37,763 nt of DNA from Chloroflexota bacterium (GTDB lineage Bacteria; Chloroflexota; UBA11872; UBA12225). This document shows, in pieces, positions 16,897-25,813 of this stretch (its first letter is position 1; each line of letters starts with the position of its first letter). The DNA is taken from the NCBI GenBank assembly GCA_016199265.1, contig JACQGX010000389.1, positions 1 through 37,763 of the forward strand, given 5' to 3'. The notes under the pieces were generated by a model, which was not told the origin of the DNA, made no database searches, and worked only from the letters and a program-made list of their open reading frames with translations. The translations under genes and the position numbers were made by a program.

Positions 16897-18252
16897 ATGA
16901 AAGACATATTGGAGGGTCCGCAAACCCGCGGACAGACGCGGCGGGGTGTCGTTGGCGCCGCTGGAGGCGTCATTGGCGCGGCGCTGCTAGCTGCCTGCGG
17001 CGCGCCGGTCGGCAGCGGCGAAGAGGCGCAGAAGGCCCGGCAGCCGGTGAACCTCACCACCAACATCCAGTCGCCGGCCAGCACCCAGTGGGGAGCTTAC
17101 GAGGCCGCCGATCGGGCGATCCGGGAGAAGTACCCCTGGCTGCGGATGGAATACCAGGGCGGCTCGTCGTCCTCATTCGAGGCTATGGGTAAGCTGGTCG
17201 CCCTGGCAGCGTCGGACAGCCTGCCGGACATGTTCTATGCCCAGGGCACGCAGATCCAGTTTTACATCAGCAAGAAGATCGCCGTCTCGATGGCGCCCTA
17301 CCTCAACAGGGACAAGGCGTTCGACCTGAACGACTTCCCCAAGGTCGCCATCGACATGTACAGCCGGGGCGGCCAGGTGTACGCCATCCCGTACGACCAC
17401 GGCCCGCAGATGCTGTGGTACAACGCCAACCTGTTCAAGAAGCACGGTGTACAGCCGCCAACGTCCAAGTGGACGTGGAATGATGTCCTAGAGGCGGCGA
17501 AGAAGCTCACCGTCGAGGGGCAGCAATGGGGGATCGTCAACAACGGCCCCACCGCCGCCTGGATTATGCCCAGCTACTTCGGTCCCTGGGGTGGCTCCTG
17601 GGTCGACGATACGGAAACCAAGACTGGCATCAACGGCGCCAACTCCGTTGCCGCGATGCAATACTGGATGGATCTCTTCTTCAAGCACAAAGTAGCGCCC
17701 GTACCCGGCACGACCCAAGGCGATCTGTACCTGGAGGGCAAAGCCGCAATGGTCTTTGGCGGCCCCTGGAGCTACCGCGGCTGGATCGGCAAGCTGTCCT
17801 TCGAGTCGCCCATTGCCGACTGGCCGATCGGTCCTGCCGGCAAGCGGATCAGCGCCTCGATGGGCTCCGGGTATCCCATCAGCGTCAACAGCAAGCACCG
17901 CGACGAGACGTGGTTGTATGAATCCGAGCTCCTGGGCAAGGACATGAACCGATCGGTGATGGGGCAGTTCGTCAAGACCGGCTTCGGCACGCCGGTTCGC
18001 TTCTCGATGATGAAGCAGTTCGAGAAATCGGAGTTCGCCATGCCCAACGTCCAGATCGTCGCCCCGGCTGGCTCGTACTCGGTCATCGGCCGGCCCATCT
18101 CGCCCATCAAGCTGGACCTCGACAAGGTCTGGAGCGAGGAGCGCGCCAAGCTGCTCAAGCAAGAAGTCTCGGTCAAGGACATGCTCGATACGGTGGCGCG
18201 CCGCATTCAACCGTTCCTGGACCAGAACAAAGGCTGGGACGCGACCAAGTAA
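16897..18252 (+). CDS. Extracellular solute-binding lipoprotein (ABC sugar transporter)
   Basis: MKDILEGPQTRGQTRRGVVGAAGGVIGAALLAACGAPVG.. lipobox LLAAC; SD AAGGAGAGG; ORF 16750.. trimmed to ATG 16897. Confidence 0.9.
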   Translation: MKDILEGPQTRGQTRRGVVGAAGGVIGAALLAACGAPVGSGEEAQKARQPVNLTTNIQSPASTQWGAYEAADRAIREKYPWLRMEYQGGSSSSFEAMGKLVALAASDSLPDMFYAQGTQIQFYISKKIAVSMAPYLNRDKAFDLNDFPKVAIDMYSRGGQVYAIPYDHGPQMLWYNANLFKKHGVQPPTSKWTWNDVLEAAKKLTVEGQQWGIVNNGPTAAWIMPSYFGPWGGSWVDDTETKTGINGANSVAAMQYWMDLFFKHKVAPVPGTTQGDLYLEGKAAMVFGGPWSYRGWIGKLSFESPIADWPIGPAGKRISASMGSGYPISVNSKHRDETWLYESELLGKDMNRSVMGQFVKTGFGTPVRFSMMKQFEKSEFAMPNVQIVAPAGSYSVIGRPISPIKLDLDKVWSEERAKLLKQEVSVKDMLDTVARRIQPFLDQNKGWDATK

Positions 18253-18285
18253 CGTACGTCATCTTCTCCCCTATCAACCGCTACT

Positions 18286-18312
18286 CCCCTCTCCAGCTCC
18301 CCTGGAGAGGGG
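18286..18312. repeat. Hairpin CCCCTCTCCAG-N5-CTGGAGAGGGG (dispersed repeat/terminator-like)
   Basis: Perfect 11-bp arms in the intergenic region between two SBP genes. Confidence 0.65.
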
Positions 18313-18353
18313 CCGGGTTTTAGGCCGAGGGTAAGGCCAACAAAGGAGAGAGC

Positions 18354-19715
18354 ATGGCCGTCGATTCTCCCACGGTATCGAGTAATGGCAAGACACGGCG
18401 ACGCGTAATCGCGTACGGGGCCGGAGCGGCGTTGCTGGCGGCGTGCACGCCGGGAGCAGCCAGTACCGAAGGACGGCAGACCGCGGCCAGCGCCTGCCGT
18501 TCAACCCTGGAGTTCTACACGCCGTTTGCCAGCACGACGGTGCAGTACCAGGGCTTCCAGGAGGTGATCACGGCGTTCATGCGCCAGCGTAGCGGCTGTA
18601 GCGTCGAACAGGTGCCGCAGGCGGGTGCCGGCGGCGTGCAAGAGAAGCTGACCGCCGCGCTGGCCGGCGGCGATCCCCCCGCTCTGACCGTCATGCCGCC
18701 GGGCAACGTCTCCACCTGGTCGGCGCGCGGGCTCATCGCGCCGGTAGACGACCTGTTCAAGCGCGACCGGCTCAACGGCGGCGACTTCCCGGTGCCCTTG
18801 TGGAAGCCGATGAGCCACAGAGGCAAGGTGTGGTTCCTGCCGCTCTTCGCCAACGCCGACTTCGTGCTGCACTGGAACAAGGGTCACTTCCGCGAAGCTG
18901 GCCTCAATCCGGACAAGGCCCCGGAGACCATCGCGGACCTGGACAAGGTGATCCCGCAACTCACCCAAGAGCAAAGCGGCGACCTGGTCCGCCTTGGCAT
19001 GCAACCCTGGGACATCTACGGGCTGGGCAATACGATCCAGGCGTGGGGCTACGCCTTCGGCGGCGTCTTCTACGACGAGGCGAAGGAAGTGCTGACCTTT
19101 ACCCACCCGCGCATCCAGCGCGCCGTCGAGTGGTACACCGGGTGGGCCCGCCGGCTGAGTGTGGACCGCGTCGCCCGGTTGCGCCAGTCGGCCGCCCCGC
19201 CACCCGGGGCGCACTTCTTCGCCACCGGCCGGATCAGCATCGCGCCGATGACGTCGCCCGCGCTCCGCGCCACCCTGCGGCACGACCCGGCACTCCAGAT
19301 CGGCGCTGGGCCAATGCCCGGCGAGCCGCCGGGGAAAACGGGAACCGTCACCATCGGCGGCCAGATGATCTCCGCTGTGCCGGGCGCCAAGCGCGTCGAG
19401 GCGTGGGATTTCATGAAGTTCATCGGCGCCTCTGACGAGGGGACATCGATCATGGCGCGCACCGCCGGCATCCCCGGCTGGCTCAAGTCCCCCGGACTCA
19501 GCGAGGTCGCCAAGGATCCGCTGCAGAAGGCGTACGTCGACGGCCTGCGGCGGGCGCAGTCGGTGCAGCTCGGCTACTACGCGCCGTTCGCCCTCAACCT
19601 CACCCCCATTCAGGAGGTGATCGACGGCAAGCGGGGTGTCCGCGACGCGCTTGAGGCGATCAACCGCGAGGCGAACCAGTCGCTCACCGAGTTGCGGCGG
19701 CAACTGGGGAAATAG
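18354..19715 (+). CDS. Extracellular solute-binding lipoprotein (ABC sugar transporter)
   Basis: SNGKTRRRVIAYGAGAALLAACTPGAAS.. lipobox; STLEFYTPFASTTVQYQGFQEVITAFMRQ.. Confidence 0.9.
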   Translation: MAVDSPTVSSNGKTRRRVIAYGAGAALLAACTPGAASTEGRQTAASACRSTLEFYTPFASTTVQYQGFQEVITAFMRQRSGCSVEQVPQAGAGGVQEKLTAALAGGDPPALTVMPPGNVSTWSARGLIAPVDDLFKRDRLNGGDFPVPLWKPMSHRGKVWFLPLFANADFVLHWNKGHFREAGLNPDKAPETIADLDKVIPQLTQEQSGDLVRLGMQPWDIYGLGNTIQAWGYAFGGVFYDEAKEVLTFTHPRIQRAVEWYTGWARRLSVDRVARLRQSAAPPPGAHFFATGRISIAPMTSPALRATLRHDPALQIGAGPMPGEPPGKTGTVTIGGQMISAVPGAKRVEAWDFMKFIGASDEGTSIMARTAGIPGWLKSPGLSEVAKDPLQKAYVDGLRRAQSVQLGYYAPFALNLTPIQEVIDGKRGVRDALEAINREANQSLTELRRQLGK

Positions 19716-19720
19716 GAACA

Positions 19721-19739
19721 GGAGGGGACAAGCCCCTCC
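19721..19739. repeat. Hairpin GGAGGGG-ACAAG-CCCCTCC (terminator or repeat)
   Basis: Perfect 7-bp inverted repeat just after the 19715 stop. Confidence 0.55.
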
Positions 19740-19765
19740 GCTACACGGCTATCAGGAGAGATAAG

Positions 19766-20557
19766 ATGGCGGAAGGCAAACTCGCTGGGAGGGTAGCGCT
19801 GGTCACCGGTGCGAGCCGGGGCATTGGCCGGGCCATTGCCGCGCGGTGCGCGCGGGAGGGGGCGGCGGTGGCGGTGAATTACATCACCGGTCCCGAACCG
19901 GTGCAGGGCAAAGACAACCGCGCCGACGCCGAAGCGCTGGTCGCGGAGATCCGCGGCGCCGGCGGCCGGGCGACCGCCGTCGAGGCCGACGTCTCGAACG
20001 GCGAACAGGTGCAGCGCGTGGTGTCGCGCGTTGCCGAAGAGCTCGGCACGGTCGACGTGCTGGTCAACAACGCCGGCATCGAGACGATCATTCCCTTCAT
20101 GGAAATGACCGAAGAGCAGTACCAGCGCGTACTCGACGTGAACCTCAAGGGCGAGTGGCTCTGCGCGCAGGTGGTCGTCCGCCAACTCGTCGCCGAGCAC
20201 AAGCCGGGAGCGATCGTCAACATCGCGTCGATCCAGTCGGGCATGGCGCTGCCGGGCCGCAGCCACTACGCGCCCTCCAAGCGCGGCGTCGAAGCCCTGA
20301 CGCGCAACCTGGCCGCCGAGCTGGCCCCACACAACATCCGCGTCAACTGCATCAACCCCGGCCTGATCGCGACCGACATGACCGACTGGGTCATGAAGGA
20401 CGAGCAGATCCTGCCCATCATCCTCGACAAGATCCCCCTGCACCGTGCGGGCGAGCCCGACGAGATCGCCAAAGTCGCCGTCTTCTTGGCCAGCGATGAT
20501 GCCTCGTACGTCACCGGGCAGTGTATCTACGTCGACGGCGGGTGGGTTGTGACGTAG
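19766..20557 (+). CDS. SDR-family oxidoreductase (glucose 1-dehydrogenase-like)
   Basis: GRVALVTGASRGIGRAIAARCAREGAAVAVNY..LVNNAGIE..SHYAPSKRGVEALTRNLAAELAPHNIRVNCINPGLIATDM. Confidence 0.95.
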   Translation: MAEGKLAGRVALVTGASRGIGRAIAARCAREGAAVAVNYITGPEPVQGKDNRADAEALVAEIRGAGGRATAVEADVSNGEQVQRVVSRVAEELGTVDVLVNNAGIETIIPFMEMTEEQYQRVLDVNLKGEWLCAQVVVRQLVAEHKPGAIVNIASIQSGMALPGRSHYAPSKRGVEALTRNLAAELAPHNIRVNCINPGLIATDMTDWVMKDEQILPIILDKIPLHRAGEPDEIAKVAVFLASDDASYVTGQCIYVDGGWVVT

Positions 20558-20610
20558 GGGCAAGGGCGAGAGGGCGAGAGGGCGAAGCCGTAAAGAGATG
20601 CCCCCTCGTT

Positions 20611-20643
20611 CCCTCTCCCTCTGGGAGAGGGCTAGGGTGAGGG
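20611..20643. repeat. Dispersed palindrome CCCTCTCCCTCTGGGAGAGGGCTAGGGTGAGGG
   Basis: Perfect CCCTCTCCC/GGGAGAGGG arms with CTAGGGTGAGGG tail, intergenic. Confidence 0.7.
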
Positions 20644-20692
20644 CAGCCACGGCCTTAAGGCGAAACCGAAATTGGAGTGAGGAGAAAGATAC

Positions 20693-21394
20693 ATGCCACG
20701 ACCGACGGCGCTGCTAATCATGGGCGGTGCCGACTACCACAATACGCCCGAGCACTACGAGCTGCTCACGGGGCTGCTCGCCGGACCCGCCGGCCTGAAC
20801 GTGACCGTGACCGACGACTTCCTGGGACAGACCAAAGAGAGCTTGTCTCAGTACGACCTGCTGGTGCTGTGGGCGACGCACGGTCAGGCGCCTGCCGAGC
20901 CGGTACACGCCCTATTCGACGTCGTGCGGCACGGTACGCCGCTGCTCGGCCTCCACGCCGCGCCGTATAGCGTACGGATGGTCGAGGGAGGACCGGAGGC
21001 CATCGGCAGCTCCTACATTAGGCGCTTTCCCCATCTGCCGTACCAGGGCATCACCGTCAACATCCTGGATCGGGAGCATCCCATCACGGCCGGCATGGAG
21101 GACTTCCGCATTTCGGACGAGCTGTACTGCTTGGAGGATCTTGGACCGGATGTGCACGTGCTGGCCAGCTACGACGGCCGGACGGCGAACGCGCCATACC
21201 GGGGTGAACCCAGGCCGCAGCATGACGAGGCGCACTCCTGGCGGATGCAGCAGCCGCGAGCGCCGCTGGTCTACGTGAGGCAGCTCAGCGCGGGGAAGAT
21301 TTGCGTCAACGCGCTGGGGCACGACGGCGCCGCGATTTCGAATCCAGGTTTCCGGCAGTTCGTAGTACAGGCAGCGAAGTGGCTGCTCTCGTAG
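20693..21394 (+). CDS. ThuA domain protein
   Basis: TALLIMGGADYHNTPEHYELLTGLL..DLLVLWATHGQAP..PLLGLHAAPYS..HPITAGMEDFRISDELYCLE..LVYVRQLSAGKICVNALGHD. Confidence 0.85.
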   Translation: MPRPTALLIMGGADYHNTPEHYELLTGLLAGPAGLNVTVTDDFLGQTKESLSQYDLLVLWATHGQAPAEPVHALFDVVRHGTPLLGLHAAPYSVRMVEGGPEAIGSSYIRRFPHLPYQGITVNILDREHPITAGMEDFRISDELYCLEDLGPDVHVLASYDGRTANAPYRGEPRPQHDEAHSWRMQQPRAPLVYVRQLSAGKICVNALGHDGAAISNPGFRQFVVQAAKWLLS

Positions 21395-21478
21395 GCGACG
21401 AACCGCCACTGAGGCGGAGCGATATGCTCAATAGGTAGGGACGTGCGTTAATCCGCGGCTAAGGATGGAGAAAACTGG

Positions 21479-21739
21479 ATGACATCGGTTACGAAGGAGT
21501 GCCTGCACCGACTCGTCGACGAACTGCCTGAAGGCGAGGCCGCGGTTGCGGCAGTGCGCGTTCTCACGCATCTACGTGCCCACGGCAGCGATCCTGTGCT
21601 TCGCGCGCTGGTGAGCGCGCCATCTGACGATGAGCCCGAGTCAGACGAAGAGCGAGAGGCGGTGGCCGAAGGAATGGCCGCCCTGGTACGTGGCGAGGTC
21701 GTCCCGGACTCCGATCTGGAGCGAGAACTCGGCTGGTGA
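21479..21739 (+). CDS. Putative antitoxin (partner of RelE/ParE toxin)
   Basis: 86-aa acidic protein, overlaps by 4 nt the downstream RelE/ParE-like gene. Confidence 0.6.
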   Translation: MTSVTKECLHRLVDELPEGEAAVAAVRVLTHLRAHGSDPVLRALVSAPSDDEPESDEEREAVAEGMAALVRGEVVPDSDLERELGW

Positions 21740-21993
21740 GTTGGGAGATCGTCTGGACGCGGCCTGCCGTAAGTGACCTGCGGCGACTTGACCGCCAGGT
21801 TGCGGAGCGCATTCGGCAGGCAGTTCGCCAATTTGCCGTGACCGGACGCGGCGATGTGCGAAAGCTTCAGGGAAGTCAAGCCGAATGGCGGCTACGGGTA
21901 GGTGATTGGCGGGTGCGCTTCGTCTACGACTACGAAGCGGCCGTGCTCCGCATCGTGCGCGTCCTTCCGCGCGGTCGGGCCTACCGTGACTGA
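21736..21993 (+). CDS. RelE/ParE family toxin
   Basis: WEIVWTRPAVSDLRRLDRQVAERIRQAVRQFAVTGRGDVRKLQGSQAEWRLRVGDWRVRFVYDYEAAVLRIVRVLPRGRAYRD. Confidence 0.9.
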   Translation: MSWEIVWTRPAVSDLRRLDRQVAERIRQAVRQFAVTGRGDVRKLQGSQAEWRLRVGDWRVRFVYDYEAAVLRIVRVLPRGRAYRD

Positions 21994-22100
21994 AGTACAA
22001 CGATGCATCACCCCTACCGCATGGGCGAAACCGCCGCGAAGACGTGGGAGTACATTGGCAGCCGCACGTTCTTGCTCACCGGCGAATCATCGCCGGCGTG

Positions 22101-23198
22101 TTAGCGCGCCTCGCGTAGCCCGATCCACATCGTCCCTTCCCAGGTTTCGCCGGGAGCGAGGACGATCAGGCCGTGGTGCGGCACGCCATGGGCCGCCAGG
22201 TTAAAGACGTTGGAGGGGCACGTCCACGGCTCAAGGCAGAGCTCGGGGCGGCCCGGCGGCGACCAGAACACGACGTTGCGGAAGTCCGGCTTCGCCCCCA
22301 TCACCGTCTCGACCCCGGCGGCGGGATCGCGCACGAAGCACTCGACGTAGCCATCCGTGAGCGTGAGGTCGGTGTAGATGCCGTTGTAGCGCCCCTCGAC
22401 GAACGGCTTGGGCGTCCGTAGATCGATCTCTTCCGATACCGGCGGACAGAGCTCGTCCCACGGCACCGTCTCGCCGGCGGCCGCCGCGGTCAGGCGCCGT
22501 CCGTCCCACTTCCGGGCCGCCGGGATGTGGACGAGACAGCCGCCGGGAGCGCCCGCTTCAGCCAGCGGTATCCGAAAGAACGGGTGCGCACCGAAGCCGA
22601 AGGGCAAGTTCCCCTGGCCGGTGTTCGTCACCTGGAACCGCAGGCTGAGTCCGTGCGCGTCGAGCCGGTAGGTCGCGTCCACGCGGTACGGGAACGGATA
22701 GCCCTCGAGCGTCTGTGGGTGGTCGTCGGCAGTGAGCGTGCTGTGGACGGTTGCGGCCTGGTCGTCGGCGTCGGTGGCGGATACCCGCCAGGGGAGGTCC
22801 ATCACAAAGCCGTGGAAGTCGCGCCGCGCGCCGGGAGTCTCCTTGCCTTCGGAGACGATCGGCTGGTCGGGCCGCCCCAGCCGGTAGCGGCGTCCCTCGA
22901 ACTCGTACGCGCCACCCGAGATGCGGCTCGGGAAGGGGAAGAGCAGGGGAACGCCCCACCACGAGGGGCGCCGGCGGATCTCGTCGAGCGACGGCGGCGC
23001 TTCGATCACCGTCACCAGCCGGCCATCTGGTGCGGGCCCACGTGCCTCACGCGCAGCTCCCGGCGCAGCAAGCGTCGCGGCGAAGCAGTTGTTGCCCCAC
23101 CCGGGCCAGACCTGTGCGGTGGCCCGGGTGGCGGTGTCGCGCAGGACGACGATTGCCTCGCCCTCGCGCTGCGTGGACTCGACGGTGTAGCGACTCAT
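22101..23198 (-). CDS. Aldose 1-epimerase-like protein
   Basis: ATAQVWPGWGNNCFAATL..PLLFPFPSRISGGAYEFEGRRYRL..HGFVMDLPW..PFGFGAHPFFRIPL. Confidence 0.85.
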   Translation of the reverse strand: MSRYTVESTQREGEAIVVLRDTATRATAQVWPGWGNNCFAATLAAPGAAREARGPAPDGRLVTVIEAPPSLDEIRRRPSWWGVPLLFPFPSRISGGAYEFEGRRYRLGRPDQPIVSEGKETPGARRDFHGFVMDLPWRVSATDADDQAATVHSTLTADDHPQTLEGYPFPYRVDATYRLDAHGLSLRFQVTNTGQGNLPFGFGAHPFFRIPLAEAGAPGGCLVHIPAARKWDGRRLTAAAAGETVPWDELCPPVSEEIDLRTPKPFVEGRYNGIYTDLTLTDGYVECFVRDPAAGVETVMGAKPDFRNVVFWSPPGRPELCLEPWTCPSNVFNLAAHGVPHHGLIVLAPGETWEGTMWIGLREAR

Positions 23199-23298
23199 AC
23201 GACTCCTCTGAGTTGACGATCCGGCGAGTGTACCTTACGGAAGGTGGGTGACCGCCTGCCCAGTATGAGCCATGGTGCCCCTCTTGCCGCCTGCGATC

Positions 23299-23335
23299 AT
23301 ACCAGATACCATACCCATGAGCTTCGTAGGTATGG
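23299..23335 (+). promoter_or_regulatory. Operator-like cluster upstream of the RHH/MazF module (three ATACC repeats; CCATACC-N13-GGTATGG)
   Basis: Read directly: ATACC at 23299, 23306, 23311; inverted GGTATGG 23329-23335. Confidence 0.45.
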
Positions 23336-23348
23336 AGATGAGAGGGAA

Positions 23349-23654
23349 TTGGCAACAGAAAAGATCGCCATCAGTCTCGAGCAGGAGCTGCTCGCACGCG
23401 TCGATGAGGAGGCCTCCGCCTTGGGGCAGTCACGGAGTGCGTTTGTGGCGCAGTGCCTAAGGGATGCGCTCGCGACGCGAGAAGCAGAGCGTGTGCTCCG
23501 CGAAGCGCGCGCCATCTACGAGGAGATTGAGACAGACGCCGAGTTACGGCACCTCCACGACCGGGCTCAGGCGATCATGCCGGAGACGGTACCTGCGTAT
23601 GATGCTCTGGCGGATACTTCCGCAGATAATGCAGATAATAAGGCGGTCGCATGA
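23349..23654 (+). CDS. RHH (MazE-like) antitoxin
   Basis: TTG start: LATEKIAISLEQELLARVDEEASALGQSRSAFVAQCLRDALATREAERV..; overlaps the MazF gene by 4 nt. Confidence 0.8.
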   Translation: MATEKIAISLEQELLARVDEEASALGQSRSAFVAQCLRDALATREAERVLREARAIYEEIETDAELRHLHDRAQAIMPETVPAYDALADTSADNADNKAVA

Positions 23655-24046
23655 ATCCGGCAGCGCAAGTGCCGTTGCCGGTTGTGCCGCGGCGTGGAGA
23701 GGTGTACTGGCTCGACTTCAGCCCCGCCACCGGCGCCAAGATGCGTGAACTGCATCCTGCCCTCGTGATCCAAAACGACGTAGGCAATCGTGCCAGCGCC
23801 CTGACCATTGTGGCGGCCATCACCAGCAATCTTCGCGTGGCGGACCTCCCTGTTGGCGTACGAGTTGAGCCGGCCGAAAGCGGACTGCCTCAGCCGTCGG
23901 CGGTGCACTTGGGCCACGTCTACACGGTAGATAAGCGCCGCCTCCAACGTCGCGCCGGGGAGCTGCCGCCGGACACGATGGCGCGAATCGACGACGCGAT
24001 CCGGACGAGCGTCGGTCTTCAGCCGTTTCGGCTGGCACACACCTGA
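23651..24046 (+). CDS. MazF/PemK family endoribonuclease toxin
   Basis: PRRGEVYWLDFSPATGAKMRELHPALVIQNDVGNRASALTIVAAITSNLR..LPQPSAVHLGHVYTVDKRRL. Confidence 0.92.
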   Translation: MNPAAQVPLPVVPRRGEVYWLDFSPATGAKMRELHPALVIQNDVGNRASALTIVAAITSNLRVADLPVGVRVEPAESGLPQPSAVHLGHVYTVDKRRLQRRAGELPPDTMARIDDAIRTSVGLQPFRLAHT

Positions 24047-24135
24047 GCTGGTGGGTTGCCGTGGCCGGACCCTGAACTCTGACGATGGTGCCGCGTGATC
24101 GATGTCCGCCGTCCAGAGCGAGTGGTCGATGTCTC

Positions 24136-25575
24136 CTATAGGATCGGCAGGTCCGGTGGATAGTAGCCCGGCATGTCTGGAACCGGTTCGCGCACGTCGC
24201 GTTGGGGCCGAGGGCTGGTGGTTGCCTCCCAGGGCTGGCCGCAGCGGGCGCTAATGACGGCCCACTCGCCGGGCGTGAGGTTGCCGTGGTGGTGGTACAG
24301 GAAGCGCCGCAGCCCGGCGCGTGACGCTGCCTCCAGCGTGCGGTCGAGGTCGTGGGGGGTGAACGGCTCGCCGTCGTGGGGCTTGCGGCCGGCGTCGACC
24401 CACGGGCAGACGCGCTCGGGGTCGCGCATCGCGGCGATAGCGCGCTCGGTCTCGCGCACGACGACGGTGTCGAAGAACTCCTGCGGAAAGCCGCGGTCGA
24501 AGTCGCGCAGGCCGGTGATCCCCGGCAGCTCGATGCCGAAGAGCGCCTCGACGACGCGCAGCGCGCCCCATTCGCTCAGGTCGGCGTTCCACTCGGTCAG
24601 CGCCTGGACGTACCGGGCGGCGGTGCCGTACATGCCGTCGAAGCCGCGGTGCCAGAAGTAGTGCTTACAGAGCATGACGTCGAGCGCGTCCGTCAGGCTG
24701 CCGTAGTCGTAGCCGCAGAGCGACGACCACGCCGCCGAGCGCGGTCCGGCCGCGAGCCGGATGGGGCGCCGGGCATGCGTCTGCACCAGCTCGCGCAGGC
24801 GCCCGTAGGTCTCGGTCACCGTGTCCAGGCGGAACGCGAGCCACTCGGCGAGCGCCGGATCGTTGCCCAGCAGGCCGAACGCGCCCAGGAAGCCACCCTT
24901 GCCGCTGCCCCACAGCCGGACGTCGCGGTCGCTCAAGCCGTGCAGCCGGGCGTAGAGCCGGTCCTTGGCTCCTATGAGCCGCTCATAGTTGTACCCCAGG
25001 CGCGTTGCGGCCTCGGCAGCCGCCGGGGGAAGGTCGTCGAAAATGTACGAGCGGCGATTCTGGTGGAAGGGCGCGATCTCGTAGCCCCACTCGGGGCCGT
25101 CGAGCACCGCGCCGTCGGCCATGGGGTACTGCTCGAGGCAGTCGACCAGCCGCGCGGCGGCGGCGACACGCGTGCGGTCGTCGACGAGCATCGGCCCGCC
25201 GCCGGGACCGGCGCCGTAGTGCGGACAGAACAGCCAGACGCTCCAGCCGCGATCCTTGGCCGCCTGGAGCGTGCGCGAAAGCAAGGCGCGCTTCGCGTCG
25301 ACGCCGGCCGGCACACCGGTGGTTGGTGAGGCGGCGGGTGGCTTCCACCAGAGCGAGCCGGTGTTCGCGCTCGGTGGCGGCTCGGTCCCGAAGCGGCGGT
25401 AGACCTCCGGTTTGGGATCGAACGTAAACGACTTGTCCTCGAAAGTCATCGGCCCGATCACCAGGCCGTCGACGCCGCCGGCCTCCCAGGCGTCGAACCA
25501 GCGTTCGTGATTGGCCATTACCGGATCGAGGTGGCGCATCACGTCCATCCACAGACGCAGCCGCTGTTCGGTCAT
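24136..25575 (-). CDS. Uncharacterised protein, paralog of 35943-37316 (possible TIM-barrel glycoside hydrolase-like enzyme)
   Basis: MTEQRLRLWMDVMRHLDPVMANHERWFDAWEAGGVDGLVIG..GAVLDGPEWGYEI..CKHYFWHRGFDGMYGT..LRRFLYHHHGNLTPGEWAVISARCGQPWE; trimmed to ATG 25575. Confidence 0.7.
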   Translation of the reverse strand: MTEQRLRLWMDVMRHLDPVMANHERWFDAWEAGGVDGLVIGPMTFEDKSFTFDPKPEVYRRFGTEPPPSANTGSLWWKPPAASPTTGVPAGVDAKRALLSRTLQAAKDRGWSVWLFCPHYGAGPGGGPMLVDDRTRVAAAARLVDCLEQYPMADGAVLDGPEWGYEIAPFHQNRRSYIFDDLPPAAAEAATRLGYNYERLIGAKDRLYARLHGLSDRDVRLWGSGKGGFLGAFGLLGNDPALAEWLAFRLDTVTETYGRLRELVQTHARRPIRLAAGPRSAAWSSLCGYDYGSLTDALDVMLCKHYFWHRGFDGMYGTAARYVQALTEWNADLSEWGALRVVEALFGIELPGITGLRDFDRGFPQEFFDTVVVRETERAIAAMRDPERVCPWVDAGRKPHDGEPFTPHDLDRTLEAASRAGLRRFLYHHHGNLTPGEWAVISARCGQPWEATTSPRPQRDVREPVPDMPGYYPPDLPIL

Positions 25576-25670
25576 CGTCTCTACCTCCTTACCGATGATG
25601 AGGAAGTTGGGGCACTCTGACATTTCCTTCGTTCGCTCCGGCAGCCCTTGACCCCAAGCTCAATGCGTGC

Positions 25671-25684
25671 TAGCATGCATGCTA
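25671..25684. promoter_or_regulatory. Perfect 14-bp palindrome TAGCATGCATGCTA in the divergent region upstream of GntR
   Basis: Read directly. Confidence 0.5.
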
Positions 25685-25813
25685 CAACACAAGCAGCGGT
25701 GCACGCTATATTGGCGACAACTTTGCATACAATCGTGCGCGCAGATGGCGTACGGCCGCCCTCTATACCACCCCGTGTGAGCACATGACTGCTGACGGCT
25801 GACGGCTGACTGA

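Noticed and set aside
18501-20650. Long minus-strand ORFs 18501..19703 and 19610..20650
   Set aside because: Antisense to the SBP and SDR genes; no recognisable domains.
22003-22104. 33-aa ORF MHHPYRMGETAAKTWEYIGSRTFLLTGESSPAC after the ParE-like toxin
   Set aside because: Too short and without family resemblance; may be a gene-end remnant but cannot be supported.
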